This document shows, in pieces, positions 11,700 through 23,570 of a stretch of DNA of 64,000 bases. The notes below the pieces were generated by a model. That model was given only the letters and a program-made list of their open reading frames with translations. It was not told the DNA's origin and did not search any database. Within the stretch, counting starts at the first letter, position 1; each line of letters begins with the position of its first letter. A program made the position numbers and the translations under genes. The stretch covers positions 5,290,501 through 5,354,500 of the forward strand of contig JAQFVV010000030.1 of NCBI GenBank assembly GCA_028023455.1. Direction: 5' to 3'. Source of the stretch: Epiperipatus broadwayi (taxonomy: Eukaryota > Onychophora > Udeonychophora > Euonychophora > Peripatidae).

Positions 11700-13080
11700 G
11701 AAACCTGTTAGCCACTTTACCTTCCTTTTCCATTGTCCACCCTAAGTTTTCCCATAATCTGCTCCATCCCATTTCCACAACATAATCTTTGTCAACTCCA
11801 TGACCTTCATATCTAAATCTCCCTTATCTTTTCCCAAACCTAGCATAAAAACCAATAACTCACTCTCAGTATAATCACTTTGTTCATATTTAATCTTTCA
11901 TAACTTCATTATTTGTACCCTTTCTGCTTCCAAGCATTTACATTGAAGTAACAGATGCCTAATATTTTCTATGCCTTCCTTACACAACTTGCAGACTAAA
12001 TCACCCATATTTTTTCATTTACATGTATATTCTCTTGTTGCTAAAGATCCTGTTTGAGCCTTAAACAGTAAACTACTTTCCTTACTATTATCATAAATTA
12101 ACTCACACCCAATGTTCTGTTTACTTCTATATATATTTAAACTCGTTTTATTCTCTATACTAGTTCTCCATCTCTCCAACTCCCTATTCTTTATTAATGC
12201 ATCTATTCTATCCCACTCCTTACCACTATAACACTCATCAATCCTCCTAACACAATCATCCCACCTTTGGTACAAGTATACTGACATAACTTCTTTATCC
12301 AAATCTTCTGCATACTGCATTACCTGTCTCACCCATCTTGTTGCCTGCCCTTTACTTGTAACCCAATTAAATACTATTTTCGCTATTCTTTTATTATCCA
12401 TAAACTGCAATCTACCGAACATTTTCAATTTTCTTTTTGCATCCCTCATATAAAAACTTGATCATCCCATTTCTCCTTGAATTGCCTCCTTTGCTGTCCA
12501 CACCTCAGTATGTAATGCATGTCTTCCTACTTCCATTTGTACTTTTTCTAAGCAATCTAATACCCCTTTACTAACACAATGCAGCATTGCCGTATGTTAA
12601 CCCTGCTACTGCCACTCCCTTCCATACAATTCTTGCTACATCATATTTATTATATGAAAACAGTGTTAATTTCTTTATCAATCCCTTTCTTTTCATTGCT
12701 TCATTTATCATTTTTTTCTCCCATTCATCCATGCAATTTTTCTTATTACTGAGGATGATTCCCAAATAACTATATCTATTCACCACACTTAACTTTATAT
12801 CCCCCAATAAGAAATCTTTGTCTTCTCTTTCCCCAGTATTCACCATCATTATATTTGATTTTTCTTCACTAAATTTAATCCTCATATCTTTACCCACCCT
12901 TGTGCATGTCCTCAGCATAACTCCCATATCTTCTCTTCTTTCTGCACACAAAAAGACATCCGCAAAAAAAAAGACCCGACAATGTATATACTCTCTTTCC
13001 ATCTATTAACGGAATCTCTATCCCTCTTCCAAGACTTTCTATTGCTCTCTCCATTTCCATAACCAATTAACAATATTCAC
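11700..13080 (-). mobile_element. LINE relic with C-terminal CCHC finger (LINE-b)
   Basis: Minus-strand RT part of a non-LTR retrotransposon. The 12571-13002 frame has the RT catalytic region, where FADD reads FADV, then CAERREDM, IKFSEEKSNIMMV and NRYSYLGIIL. After a frameshift near 12575-12600 comes LEKVQMEVGRHALH. The 12015-12449 frame continues with MRDAKRKLKMFGRL and FKAQTGSLATREY, then one TGA (near 12015). Past it, in the same frame, lies a zinc finger CKLCKEGIENIRHLLLQC (CX2CX7HX4C), a common C-terminal motif of LINE proteins. Homology of style continues to about 11740. Everything 5' of about 13080 is missing. Decay is light (few stops), so it may be younger than LINE-a. Confidence 0.85.
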
Positions 13081-13084
13081 TCCA

Positions 13085-13430
13085 TCTACTAAATACTATT
13101 TACATTTCATTTCATTTCCTTTTAAACATGTATCAATATATTATAAATAAATAAATAAATTTAACATATTAAACATCTAAAAAAATTTTTTTTACAATAT
13201 TTCCCCAAAAAATAATAATTAAATATATATTTTACATTTCTTAAGAAATAAAAAATAAATAAATAAATTGGTATTTACATATCTACAACCATTTCCTACA
13301 CTTTCCAATTGTTTAATAAAGCCCATTTCCCACCTAATTTAGCTGGACTTTTTACTATATTTACACATTTTTCAAGTTTTCTTGAATATATAATGTTTCA
13401 TAATATATTCTCTTATGATAATTCTTCACA
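13085..13430. other. A+T-rich spacer between two retroelement relics
   Basis: No coding signal. Contains short (aaat)n stretches near 13143-13163 and 13245-13268. Confidence 0.4.
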
Positions 13431-13439
13431 TACTTAATA

Positions 13440-13975
13440 ACACATATTTTCCTCACACTTCACTTTATGCTCTGTATCCAAATAATGCAAATATGGCCCT
13501 GACCTCATGTCTTTTCTATTAATTGCTCGGTCATGTTCCTTACCTCTCTCACTTGCCATTCTCTGTCTGTCCTATATATATTTTATTGCATTTTCCACAG
13601 CTAATTTTATACACCCCCCATACTACTAACATCATTTAACTCTTTTGCATTATTTAACCATTTACCCAAGGACTTATCATTCTTCCAAGCTATTTTTACA
13701 TTATTTGGCAATTTGTCTTTCATTAATCTTTTATACACTTTTTCTGAATATGGACTAGACATCCATTTACTATCCATATACCTATTCCTGTAATCCTCAT
13801 TTACTTTATCTACCTTACCATCAAAAATTCGTATGATTTCCTTCTCTTTGTAACCTATTTTTACATAATTATTTTTCATCTTTAATTTCTGTTTATATGC
13901 CTTTGTTTTATCTAATGTTAATCTATCATTCTTTAATTTAAATCCCTTTAAAACTCCCATTTTCTGGCACCATGG
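13440..13975 (-). mobile_element. Penelope-like element relic with GIY-YIG endonuclease
   Basis: The minus-strand frame at 13607-13960 encodes the linker that follows the RT in Penelope-like elements (YSEKVYKRLMKDKLPNNVKI, then DKSLGKWLNN). It ends at a run of six G (13613-13618 on + as C). In the next frame the GIY-YIG nuclease starts: GVYKISCGKCNKIYIGQT, with the GVYKI and YIG signatures and paired cysteines. A second frameshift leads to RGKEHDRAINRKDMRSG and LHYLDTEHKVKC, which fit the rest of the Penelope endonuclease. The RT domain is absent. At least two frameshifts make it non-functional. Assignment rests on the CxxC-YIG pattern, characteristic of this family. Confidence 0.85.
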
Positions 13976-13984
13976 TTTATAAGA

Positions 13985-14688
13985 AGTTGGATTTAATAAA
14001 TTCTAATTTATTAAATTGAACTTAGTACCAGTAACAATTTATATTGTAGTGGATGAATATTATATTAAAATTATGTATTCCATGAAATGGAAAAGATATA
14101 AAAATAAAGAATTTTTCCCATTCTTTTTTATTTATAATTCATTAAAATTGAAATTGCATGCCGATAGAAAATACTTTCAAAATTAAAGTTCTGCATTAAT
14201 AAATTAAGTAAAAATATTTATATGTGAAAGAATTTAACAGCTGAAGAAATCTTTATCCAGTCATTGTATCATTTTGAATAATCTTAAGTGTAAATTAAAA
14301 AGAAAATAAAAAGTTTATATTGTACAATTAATGAAAATATATATATTGAGACTAAAATAAAATGTCTGTCATAGAATAATAATTGTAACAAAATTGTAAA
14401 ATAAATGTACAATTTTATTACGAATATATATTGAGAAATATGTTTGTTAATGTTTTTGTTGATTTTGTCAAACCTCAGCGATGGAAAGAATAAATCAAGG
14501 ATTCTTATTGTATAATACTGAACACTATATCTAACGTTAGTCACTAAAAATTCTAAAAGCAAATGTTTTTGACTTCCATTTTGTGAGGGTATTTGCATGC
14601 TTTCAATCTTAAAGTTAATTTTATCCTACTAGTTTGTCTTTTAAAAAAATGATAATTCTCCCAGTCATTCCGTACTTCTGCTTCTATG
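13985..14688. other. Unassigned A+T-rich DNA
   Basis: The open stretch at 14284-14598 (-) is low-complexity and hydrophobic by composition, with no recognised motif. I see nothing else. Confidence 0.4.
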
Positions 14689-14703
14689 GATTCTCATAAA
14701 CTA

Positions 14704-14889
14704 TGCAAAACAAAGCAAAACTCTCCGTACAGTAGTGCCATCTTGTGCTAACAAGAACAATCAATGGATGCCAGAAGGCTTGTGCATAAAATCCCTACTA
14801 CTACTACTGTATGGAGAGTTTTGCTTTGTTTTGAATTGTTTAATAACAATTATGTGCTAGTATGAGATAGTGATCATGTGATGTTTAGT
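14704..14889. mobile_element. Fold-back family B, short copy with 15-bp duplication
   Basis: Carries gcaaaactctccgtacagtagtgcca at one end and tggagagttttgctttgtttt and gtgatcatgtgatgttta at the other, with most of both arms deleted. Flanked by a perfect 15-bp repeat, GATTCTCATAAACTA, at 14689-14703 and 14890-14904. Confidence 0.85.
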
Positions 14890-14904
14890 GATTCTCATAA
14901 ACTA

Positions 14905-15505
14905 CAAGCAATAATTTGAATAGTGAATTAATTCAATGGCTGGCCGGTTATCGACAGCTGTTGAGTAAGTAGACATATCATACTTTTGTAAAAAAGGGTT
15001 CAGTAGTGTTTCTTTTTGAAGTATAATGTCAAATTTGGATTTTTATAGAACATAACAACAATCCAATATATATATATACACACACAGTATATTCCCAAGC
15101 ATCTATTGTATATGAATACGTTGCACTAAGCGTAGAAGATTATTCAGTTAGAATAATATATTTTTGTCAAAAAAGTTTGACTTCAATTTCTTTTAAGCGA
15201 AAGTTAATCTTTAATATATTAATATTTATAATTAAAAAAAAACTTTTCCAAGAAGAATTAATTGACTTCTGCTGCTTTTCAGTACTTATCTTTGGGATCT
15301 AAGAATTGAAAGTGATTTTTGTGAAATCTTAATATTTAGGAATTTAGCTCCTTCACGATATTTAAGATTTTTTTTTTAGGAATTGGTTTACCTTTGGAAT
15401 GTATAAAAATAGTAATCTTATTTACAAAATCTCATGCAAAATTTCTCATTAATGCAAGAATATCATTAGGAATATGAATTCTTGAGCAGCACTGTGACAT
15501 TTACT
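14905..15505. other. Unassigned A+T-rich DNA
   Basis: Contains a short TA/CA microsatellite near 15068-15088. No gene recognised. Confidence 0.4.
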
Positions 15506-15595
15506 TTTAGGCAAATTAACGAGCTTGAAGACTTTAAGTTACCGTGAACGTTTAGGCAAATTAACGAGCTTGAAGACTTTAAGTTACCATGAACG
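15506..15595. repeat. 45-bp unit in perfect tandem except one base
   Basis: Two adjacent copies, 15506-15550 and 15551-15595, beginning tttaggcaaattaacgagct and ending accgtgaacg / accatgaacg. They differ only at one G/A position, so the duplication is recent. Confidence 0.95.
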
Positions 15596-15619
15596 TTTAT
15601 TTTTTTAATAATAGACATT

Positions 15620-15690
15620 GTTATAATTATGTGCCATCAAGTCGATTCCAATTCCGAGAGATCAAATTTAACAGAATTTCTTTACAATGA
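15620..15690 (+). repeat. Possible RTE/SINE 3'-tail fragment
   Basis: The phrase gtgccatcaagtcgattcc resembles a 3'-end motif found in several RTE-derived repeats of animals. Only about 25 bases are convincing, so this is a weak call. Confidence 0.3.
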
Positions 15691-16168
15691 TCTATTAATT
15701 GTTTGGTTTATGATCCCTGGGAATTAAAAAAATATAAAGGAAAATAAAATTATATAAAATGTATATTTTTTCTTTGTAGATGACTTTCATCATATTTATA
15801 TATTATTCTTATTGTGAGATTTGGATACTAAATCTCGAAAGCGCTAAGCGGGCATATTAAACATTATATTATAATTACAGCTTCACTAACGCACGCGAAA
15901 AAATCGCATCTTTATAATTACAATTTTTATTGGTGAAGAGAAAAAAACAATTTATTGTAATTATTTATGTGATATGAGGAACATCTTGCGATTTACTAGA
16001 AATTTATCGCTTGAATTTTACAGCCATGTAGCAGTTGTATTCCTAGCAGTTTCATTGCCGTAGAGACTTCAGCAATTACTTTTATAAAGAAGAGACTATG
16101 TAATCATTTTTCTTTTAATAAATTTCTTATATTTTAGTCTTTTACACTGCCTTACTTATATGTTAGTT

Positions 16169-16607
16169 CAGGTGTGGGCAAATAGCGGCCCGAGGGCCAC
16201 ATGCAGCCGCCAAGACAATCAGAAAAATCCACCTTGAACTGAGATTTCCTTCCCGTGACCTAAGATTCGTCTCATATTTTCCACTAGGATGGCCATGTCA
16301 ATACACATGTGCAGTGTTTTTCCAGTTGATCTGGTTAATTTCTATTTTGTCTTTGCATTAGCAAATATATACATTTTCAACTTTAGTGAAACCATGAACC
16401 CTCCAAAAAAATGTAAAATCGGTGATGAATGTTGTGTGTTTAATGAAGAATGGACAAACAAATACTTCTTTGGTAATGCAGGGAATAAAGTAGTGTGTTT
16501 ATTGGGTCATGGAAAAAGGGTGTGTTTCTTCGCTTCCACAAAGTGGCTCCAATGTAGTCCTTTGCCAACCTTTCCGGCCCCCGAGCCAAAACAATTGCCC
16601 ACCCCTA
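16169..16607 (+). mobile_element. Internally deleted hAT transposon with intact ends
   Basis: Terminal inverted repeats CAGGTGTGGGCAAA at the left and, inverted, TAGGGGTGGGCAAT at the right. A perfect 8-bp target duplication, TGTTAGTT, lies at 16161-16168 and 16608-16615; 8 bp is the hAT hallmark. Total length 439 bp. Inside, from about 16395, is a coding piece that starts like the N-terminus of hAT transposases of the ZBED5/GTF2IRD2-like group (FNEEWTNKYFF, then NKVVCLLGHGKRVCF). The BED finger is broken after its first half, and the transposase core is gone. Confidence 0.9.
16395..16530 (+). pseudogene. hAT transposase N-terminal fragment (broken BED finger)
   Basis: The fragment begins MNPPKKCKIGDECCVF and keeps the E-W-x3-YFF lead-in and a VCLL segment, where VCLxC is expected (the second finger Cys reads Gly). 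The reading frame runs on into the element's 3' terminal repeat and out into flanking DNA to 16651, so the downstream part is not transposase. It belongs to the deleted element spanning 16169-16607. Confidence 0.75.
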
Positions 16608-16619
16608 TGTTAGTTAATT

Positions 16620-18574
16620 ATTTATTTTCCCATAAAATGATTCTGAAATAATAAGATGACAGTTTGAAGTCATGGTAATAAGTAGTCTCACTAATTTGCA
16701 ATAGAAACTGGAAGATCTTTCAACAGACTATCTTAGAGTAAGTATAGTAATATTATATTCTTTCTCGCACCTTATATCTTCTTTACGCTTTGCTAAAATT
16801 ATAAAACAAATCTACTTTTCTTTAATCACTATAACAATGCTTATTTTACTTTTACTTGATAAAATCTAACAGTTTTGACTGACTAATAGTCTTCTGAGCT
16901 TAATAAGCTGGAAATTTAAAGTAAGCTGAAAAAAAGACTAATAAGAAAAAATCAGCATAGTTATAGTGATTAAGAAAGATGGATTTATTCAACTATTTTA
17001 ATAAGATTAACATTTTTTTTTTACAATTAGTAACCAAATGAGAGTGTAACTCTTCCATAATAGCAGCTTTGACAATACATTAAATTTAAAATGTAATAAG
17101 TATTAGTGCACAAATAATGACATTCAGCCACAACAAACTATTAAATAGTTAGCTTGACTTGTACATGGTATAATTTTATAAGGATTATGGTGGTTGAAAA
17201 GTTTTGATAATTTGAAATATGAAAGCTGCAGAGGTACAGCCAGTCTTTTAAATCTTTTAATGTGTCTAACCAGAGATAAATTCAGGATATTTTTCCTTTG
17301 GCTTTAGATTTTAAAAAGACAATTCAATTAAATTCTGCTTGTTAAAAGTAGGTCTTTATTGGTAAATTTAGCAGTTTTTATTTCTGAACTAACTAATTAA
17401 AAATTTAATAGTCAACATCAGAAAGAATTTTGGACTCTTATGACAAAAATATCTACGAATTAGTCAAGTATAGTTTACTGTTTCATTTATAGGACCAGAG
17501 GATTACTATATGCCAGTCAACAACTGTACTTTTTAGTAAATGTTAATAGAATTATTTGCAAGTAATTTCAATGGTGGCAGTACACTGTATTGGATAGATA
17601 ATGAATGACAGGTCACAATTAATATTATAGATGAGTATATTTTAATGATTATTTATTGAAGTACATGTAAAATGCAATTAAGATTTCATAATTCAAAACA
17701 TTCCATATCTATTATTTGTAAAAGGTGTGGGCATACATACATGTAGTAATTATACAGACTTAGCCAAGCATGGTATCATTTTATAATACAAGTTGTTTTA
17801 ATCCCAACTAAAGAGATAAGTCAAATACTTAAAAGTAATAAAATAAAATTACTTTAAAAGATTCTATTCATTGCTACAAAGGTATATTTTAATCCGTGTG
17901 TGTAATTTAAATAACAATAAAAAGGAATTATTAAAATGATTATATTCAAGGTGAAAGTTAAATTTTAAAATTGAAACAAATTAAAAGATTTATAAGACTG
18001 TGCATTTTAAGAGTCATATTCTTATTTAAGAAATATTAAGACCAGTATTCTCAGAATTTTAAAATATTAGTTTAGGAGAGGTACAAAGTAAATAACATCT
18101 CGTAGAGAAAAGAAAGGAGAATGTGGATATGTAAATAATAAATATAAAGAGCCAAAGTTGAATAATATACATAGTACATGTTTTCAATAATTGGAAACAA
18201 ATTTTTATATTTATAAAAGTTACTATTTTTTTTTGTAAATACATTTGATACTTATGCTTTAATTAAAATTAAATCCAACAATCAAATACTGATTGAAAAA
18301 CATCAAGAAAGAAATTAGAATTTGGAATAATAGAAATGTTTTCATTATGCACTGGCATAGTTAAACATATCGGAAAAGAGAAAATGACATTGGTTGAAAA
18401 ATCATGTAAGTTTTAAAAAAGAAATCTAAGAAATTCCAAATTATAGCCACTGTTTCTTGCTACCAGAATTCAATGACCGTTATTTGTCCTATCAAAAAAT
18501 GTGGGTATTAAAAATATGTTCCAGTGGGCTAAAATGACAAATTGCTGTATTATGGAAACTGAAAGCTATATGCT
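16620..18574. other. Unassigned A+T-rich DNA with a short inverted pair
   Basis: The block at about 16806-16848 is repeated inverted at about 16944-16984 (ctttaatcactataac core), suggesting a small MITE of roughly 180 bp. Otherwise no gene or named repeat is visible; 18059-18244 (-) is only a low-complexity open frame. Confidence 0.5.
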
Positions 18575-18586
18575 AAAACTATCAGG

Positions 18587-18686
18587 CATTGGTGGTTGAG
18601 AGGTCAGCGACAGCTTCTTTATAAGCAATTGTCCCGGGTTAGCAGGTTCGCGTCCCGGCTGATGCTATGACACATGAGAAGAAAAA
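18587..18686 (+). mobile_element. tRNA-Gly-derived SINE, copy 2
   Basis: Reads gcattggtggttgagagg (A box) to gttcgcgtcccggctgatgc (B box and acceptor side), then tatgacacatgagaag and an A-tail. Flanked by a perfect 12-bp repeat, AAAACTATCAGG, at 18575-18586 and 18687-18698. The body is essentially a tRNA (about 80 nt) plus a short tail, with no LINE-derived 3' region visible. Confidence 0.9.
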
Positions 18687-19154
18687 AAAACTATCAGGTT
18701 ATACTAGCTGTAAGTCTGATCATAACTTTTCCAGTTATGAAATATTGTCTTACAAATCTAGAAATGGCGATGCTGTAAAAAATATAGCTTTTACCTGCCC
18801 ATAATAGAAGCATTTTCTCATTGCCATCAGTTAGCAAAGGGACGTTTAACATGAAACCCATGAGTCACATGTTTGTAGCCTAGCAAAAATAGTAACTAAT
18901 ATGGTAATTTTTTAAAATTAATGTCATAAATATATACACAAATTAAACGAATATAAACTATTTTAAAAAATTAATATTTCTAATAAGAATTGTAATATAC
19001 CTCAATCTACTGTGAAACTTTTATGCACATGTTGCAAATATAGTGAATTAATAAGCGGCGAGATTTTCTTTAATTAATTAAGAATTTATTAAAATAATGT
19101 CAACGCTCTTTATGAATATGACCAAAAAATGATTAATTGAAAAAAAAAAACATT

Positions 19155-21255
19155 GCACTTTTCAATGAAAATGGAAATTAAAATATTTTTGTATTCAAAG
19201 AAAAAATAAATTTCTATATCTGATGTATAGAAACTTTATTGTAGATTGCAAAAAATATAATATTAAAGGCATCTACATTTCATAAACAAAACTATGGCAA
19301 ATATGTTAGGAAACTGCAAAGATAAATTATCAGAATTAAAGGTGACACTTCAAAAACAACAAATTTAAATTTACCCAAACCTATTGAAAGTAATATACCT
19401 GTTGTGAAACCTAGCTATTTGATGTCGCATTTAATTGCAAGCAAGACAAAAACGTTCACCAAAGGGGAATTTTTTCACAAATGTATTATGGAAGTTTTGT
19501 GTCCAGAACAGAAAGAAATCAAAAATATGAGCGTGATTCAAAATAGCATTAACAGCAGAAATGATTATATAGCCAGGAATTTAAGGAATCAATTGAAATC
19601 AATAATTACAACATTTGAGATCTATTCCATAGAAACTATCAAAAATACGGATGTATAGTATAAAGTTTAACTGGTCGGTTGTATGCTTAGATGTGATGTG
19701 CATTTAAAAGTAAGTGATGAGCTTCTGGAAATTTTTCCAATGCGTGATACAACTATTTTTGTGAAGGAATACAATTTATGGTTAAAAGAAATAATTTTCT
19801 TTTGCCACTGACGGTGCTCCTGTAATGACTGGTATTATCAAAGGAATTATCACACAGTGAAGAGAAAAATGTCGAGAACAAGATAATGCTTCGGCATTTT
19901 TGCATCATTCATCACAAATATCCAAAATTTTAAATATCAGACATGTTATAAAAACTATTGCTAAAATTGTCAATTATATTCATTTACGTGGGTTTATTCA
20001 CTGCCAATTTATAAATTTTTATACACCTATCTACTTGATTATACAGAAATTCAGTGGCTTTTTAGTTTTAAATGGATTTTTCTAATTGCTGGACAAAAAT
20101 ATTGAAAAATTATAAACATGGAATATTAAAAGATGAATAGTAAATAAAAGGCTGGCTTTTTCAGTTGTCATTAACAAGTTACCCTTAATTTATGTGATTA
20201 CCATACTAAAACAGGCAAACTCTCTATATGTATTGCCACTCGGTGCAAGCCAGAGTAATCAATGAATGCCAGAAGGCTTGTACATAAAATCCCCATCTAG
20301 CATCTACCCATCCAATATCTCCAGACTAGTTTCTGGCTTGTAGCCTTTGTCAGTGAGGAGTCTTGGATCTGAGAGCATTGCATCTAGATCTTAGGATCTA
20401 ATGCAACCCTCTAGCAGCCATCTTTTATCTCCACTTAACTACAAAACTATGAGACTTAAATTGAAAACACCATAATATTTTCAATTCAAGCTCATTAGCT
20501 TATATATCCCATAGGTCTGAACTGAGTTCAGTACCTATACATTTTGGTGCCCTTGGTTCTTTAATAATTATAGTCACCACTATCCTCTTAGGCAGTATAC
20601 GTATAGAGAGTTTTGCCTGTTTTAATAATAGTTAAGAGCAAGCATAAGAAATGGTGATCATGTGATGATTATCATATTATTTGGTAATATTAATATTTTC
20701 AAAAAGAAATTATTACTCTGGCAAAAGCAAATCCAAAAAAGAAAAACTCATTTGAATGTTGCCAATCATTATTACAAAAATCACCAGAATTGAAAATTTC
20801 AGAATATACGAGTCAAATTAAATTATTCGAAAATGAATTGAAAGATTTTTGGACTCCAAGAAACGTGAAAATCAATTTCATCTATTTACTTCTTCTCTAC
20901 TCATGTTGAAACTGTTGAGGCAATGGAAATTAATTAAAATTTGGTGTGATTACATACTAAAACAAAAATACATGGATGTTAGGTTTTCACATTTCTACAC
21001 GTATTTATCAGTTGCTCTATGTGTTACGTGCAATTAAGCGTATTTTAGCTACATCCAGTAAAGCATATTTGGGTGAACTATTTTCAACTTTTAAAAAATA
21101 ATAAAAGTGCAGAATATTATCAATGTAAAATTGGGATGATATTGCCAGAGGGTGAGGTATCCATAGGCATTATTTCAAAATTGAAAGCGGCATTTAAATT
21201 TAAGGGATGCAGTTCAAGTCCTATACAAAAATGGTTTTGTATGAGAGCTGACTAA
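19155..21255 (+). mobile_element. hAT transposase relic (hAT-2), split by family B
   Basis: Plus-strand remains of a ZBED5/GTF2IRD2-like hAT transposase. A degraded BED region is seen at about 19160-19290 (WKLKYFCIQ, CKKYNIK), with its zinc-binding Cys and His mostly lost. At 19404-19658 follows SYLMSHLIASKTKTFTKGEF, HKCIMEVLCPEQKE and the ESTDV-like end reading KNTDV. Farther on are the DGAP-like block near 19805 and IRHVIKTIAKIVNYIHLRGF at about 19935-19995. A family B element interrupts at 20209-20666, and coding traces resume at 20690. Frames change repeatedly. Terminal inverted repeats were not found. The last stretch (21073-21255) is not clearly transposase. Confidence 0.8.
20209..20666. 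mobile_element. Fold-back family B, long copy inside hAT-2
   Basis: Starts aaacaggcaaactctc and ends gatcatgtgat. Flanked by 13-bp repeats GATTACCATACTA (20196-20208) and GATTATCATATTA (20667-20679), 11 of 13 identical. Holds the internal family B segment gatcttaggatctaatgcaaccctc ... taggtctgaactgagttcagtacc that shorter copies lack. Confidence 0.8.
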
Positions 21256-21613
21256 CCCTTTAAGAAATGGCTTGATGTATGGAGATCAGGAAATGTAATC
21301 TAGATATCATATAAATATATGTGATACATGATTTAATCACCATCATCAATCTTGATTAAATTTAATTAAGAACATACATTTTTATTGTTTTTTTTATTTA
21401 GTTATTTAAAAAGTATGGTTATATGCATACAAAGATATAATAAAATTATAATCTTGAACTGTTATGTCAGAAAAATATTTGCATTTTTCAGTTAGAAAGA
21501 GAAAAAGAAAACTAATTTACACATCCAGTCTTTTTAACCAATTTAACCTACTATAAACTGTACACACATCCATTTTGGTAGTTTGATATTATTCCTGATA
21601 TGACATATTAAAA

Positions 21614-21746
21614 TGAGGTATTATTCTAAGTTTGAGATATATTTAAAATAACGCCTCCAATGAATGTGCGGATAAACTTAATAAAATTTGTCCAATCCCA
21701 TGGAGGGGTTATTTTAAACATATCCCAAACTTAGAATAATACATCA
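21614..21746. repeat. Short fold-back element with 46-bp arms
   Basis: Left arm 21614-21659 and right arm 21701-21746 are inverted repeats (tattattctaagtttg core, ending gcctcca / tggaggg). The loop is about 41 bp. No coding sequence; MITE-like. Confidence 0.8.
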
Positions 21747-21764
21747 CTGTGAGTAATACATCAT

Positions 21765-22050
21765 AGCATGTGTAATATGAAAGTTCAAATCTAAAAAAAA
21801 AAAATGGAAATGTATATCCATTATGGAAAAAGGAAAAAAGATATTACGATACTAAATAAAGCAGATACTTATGAGTTGGGACCTTTTTGGTACGACATTA
21901 CATGTCATCAAAGCCTTCCTTCCCTCTCCTGGTATACCATGGCACTTTGCGCCTTCACATTCCATGTGTAATAGCAAACTTCAAATCTAAAAAAACATAT
22001 ACTTTCCAATGATGAAGAGATATAGGTGGAAAAAGGGAGAAATATGAGAA
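21765..22050. repeat. Two direct repeats of about 80 bp
   Basis: The block atgtgtaatatgaaagttcaaatctaaa... at about 21768-21840 recurs as atgtgtaatagcaaacttcaaatctaaa... at about 21964-22050, including the distal ggaaaaaggg. Nature unknown. Confidence 0.55.
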
Positions 22051-23077
22051 AGAACCCTTAAAAAAAAGGCGAATTGTGAATTTACCTTTATATTCTAATT
22101 ATCTTTTTTAAAAAACCCACAAATATAACAACTTTTAACTGAAAATGTATATAAAATTTAGCAAAAAATGAATGTAAATATAACAAATAATGTGATGCAT
22201 TTGCTGAAAGTTTAACATATTTTGAATGTATTTTTAAAAACAACAATGAAGCACAAATATATAAAGTACTGTGGGGGGCAAAATGTACTATGACATCATA
22301 AATAGAAACTTTGAATGAATATTACCGGACACAAACATCACTGGAGTAATATGTTATAGCAGGAATAATACCAAAATACCTCAATTTTTTAAACATTAAC
22401 ATTTGTCACACATATATGCACAATGCACTGTAATTCAAAAGTGTTTAGCCAATAAAAATAGCATTACAAAAGTTATATAAAATAAAAGCAATAAAGTATT
22501 AAAAGTAATAATAATAAGTAATGTTCAAAGAAGTGTAAGAGAAACTAAATAATAAGACTAGGTTAAAACAATTTCTCTGATCAAAGGTTAATAATTAGAA
22601 TATTTTAAAGAATGTATGTTTAAAATTATATTGGCAGGAATGTATTGCAAAACAACACAATTAAATATATTAGTATTAAATAAATATTTTTTAAAAGTTT
22701 AATTAAATAATCTACATTTTGATTTAAATAAATAGATTAAAAATAAGGTAATTAAAAGATTAGGTCTTTTTGTAAATTTAAACTTGCATATTGAGTTTGC
22801 AGATAAAAGATTCAAAAACAAAGCAAGAAAATCCATTATTGAAATAATTATGTTTTGAAAATTTATGTAATTAAAATAAACTAAGGTCATGAAGGTATTG
22901 TAAATAAGAGGGTATCAAGGTGTTATAAACAAGAAGACAATAGTATATAAAACCTGACCAAGATATTTTAAAGGAATCTTTATATGAAGAGGGAAAAAAT
23001 GTCTAAACCTCAAATAATTCCAAGGACACACTTTAGCTATAAATATGCCATATAATACTAAATCATCCATGCACTTT
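22051..23077. other. Unassigned A+T-rich DNA
   Basis: No gene or repeat recognised. The open frame at 22699-22890 (-) looks like composition only. Confidence 0.4.
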
Positions 23078-23172
23078 ATTACTGTTATACAATGCTTTAT
23101 TTACCACCCTCTTTTACACAATGCTTTAACCTGTAAAAGAGCACGGTAAATAAAGCATTGTGAAACAGTAAT
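23078..23172. repeat. Inverted repeat, 41-bp arms
   Basis: Arms 23078-23118 and 23132-23172 pair almost completely (attactgtt, acaatgctttatttacc, ctcttttaca), with a 13-base loop that itself contains another acaatgcttta. MITE-like, or able to form a hairpin transcript. Confidence 0.8.
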
Positions 23173-23458
23173 AAGTTCTGAAGAAGTAAATATGGTATGC
23201 AATAAGAGTAGTTATACAATAAATGTGATTAGTTGTCATGTAATAAGATTTTGTATTATTTACTTATAGATTATAAATTAATGAAAAAACAGCTATTATT
23301 TATTATTATTTATTTTCTCTTTTCAAATAAAATTGCATAACTACTTCACAATATCTTTTGATAATATAAAATAACTGCTCAATTTGATAAATAGAGAATA
23401 TAATTGAATAGATAAATAAAGGATATGCTTATATTTCATTCTCACTTAAATCTTTATT

Positions 23459-23570
23459 ATAATAATAAATCGTGCTTTCACACTTCCAACATAAAGCTTT
23501 AAGTTGGAAGTGTGAAAGCACGATTTATTATTATATTGGACAAACGTAAAATATAAATATACAAGTTATT
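23459..23570. mobile_element. Perfect 32-bp palindrome plus tail, with 15-bp duplication
   Basis: Arms 23459-23490 and 23503-23534 are exact inverted repeats around a 12-base loop, ataaagctttaa. A 36-base unpaired tail follows. The whole unit is flanked by a perfect 15-bp direct repeat, ACTTAAATCTTTATT, at 23444-23458 and 23571-23585. Perfect arms argue for recent insertion or for conservation of the fold. Confidence 0.85.

Noticed and set aside
14284-14598. 104-codon hydrophobic frame on -
   Set aside because: Low-complexity Phe/Ile/Tyr-rich translation expected from A+T-rich DNA.
21073-21255. 60-codon frame as an extension of the hAT-2 transposase
   Set aside because: Does not show the expected dimerisation motif; kept only as the uncertain tail of the relic.
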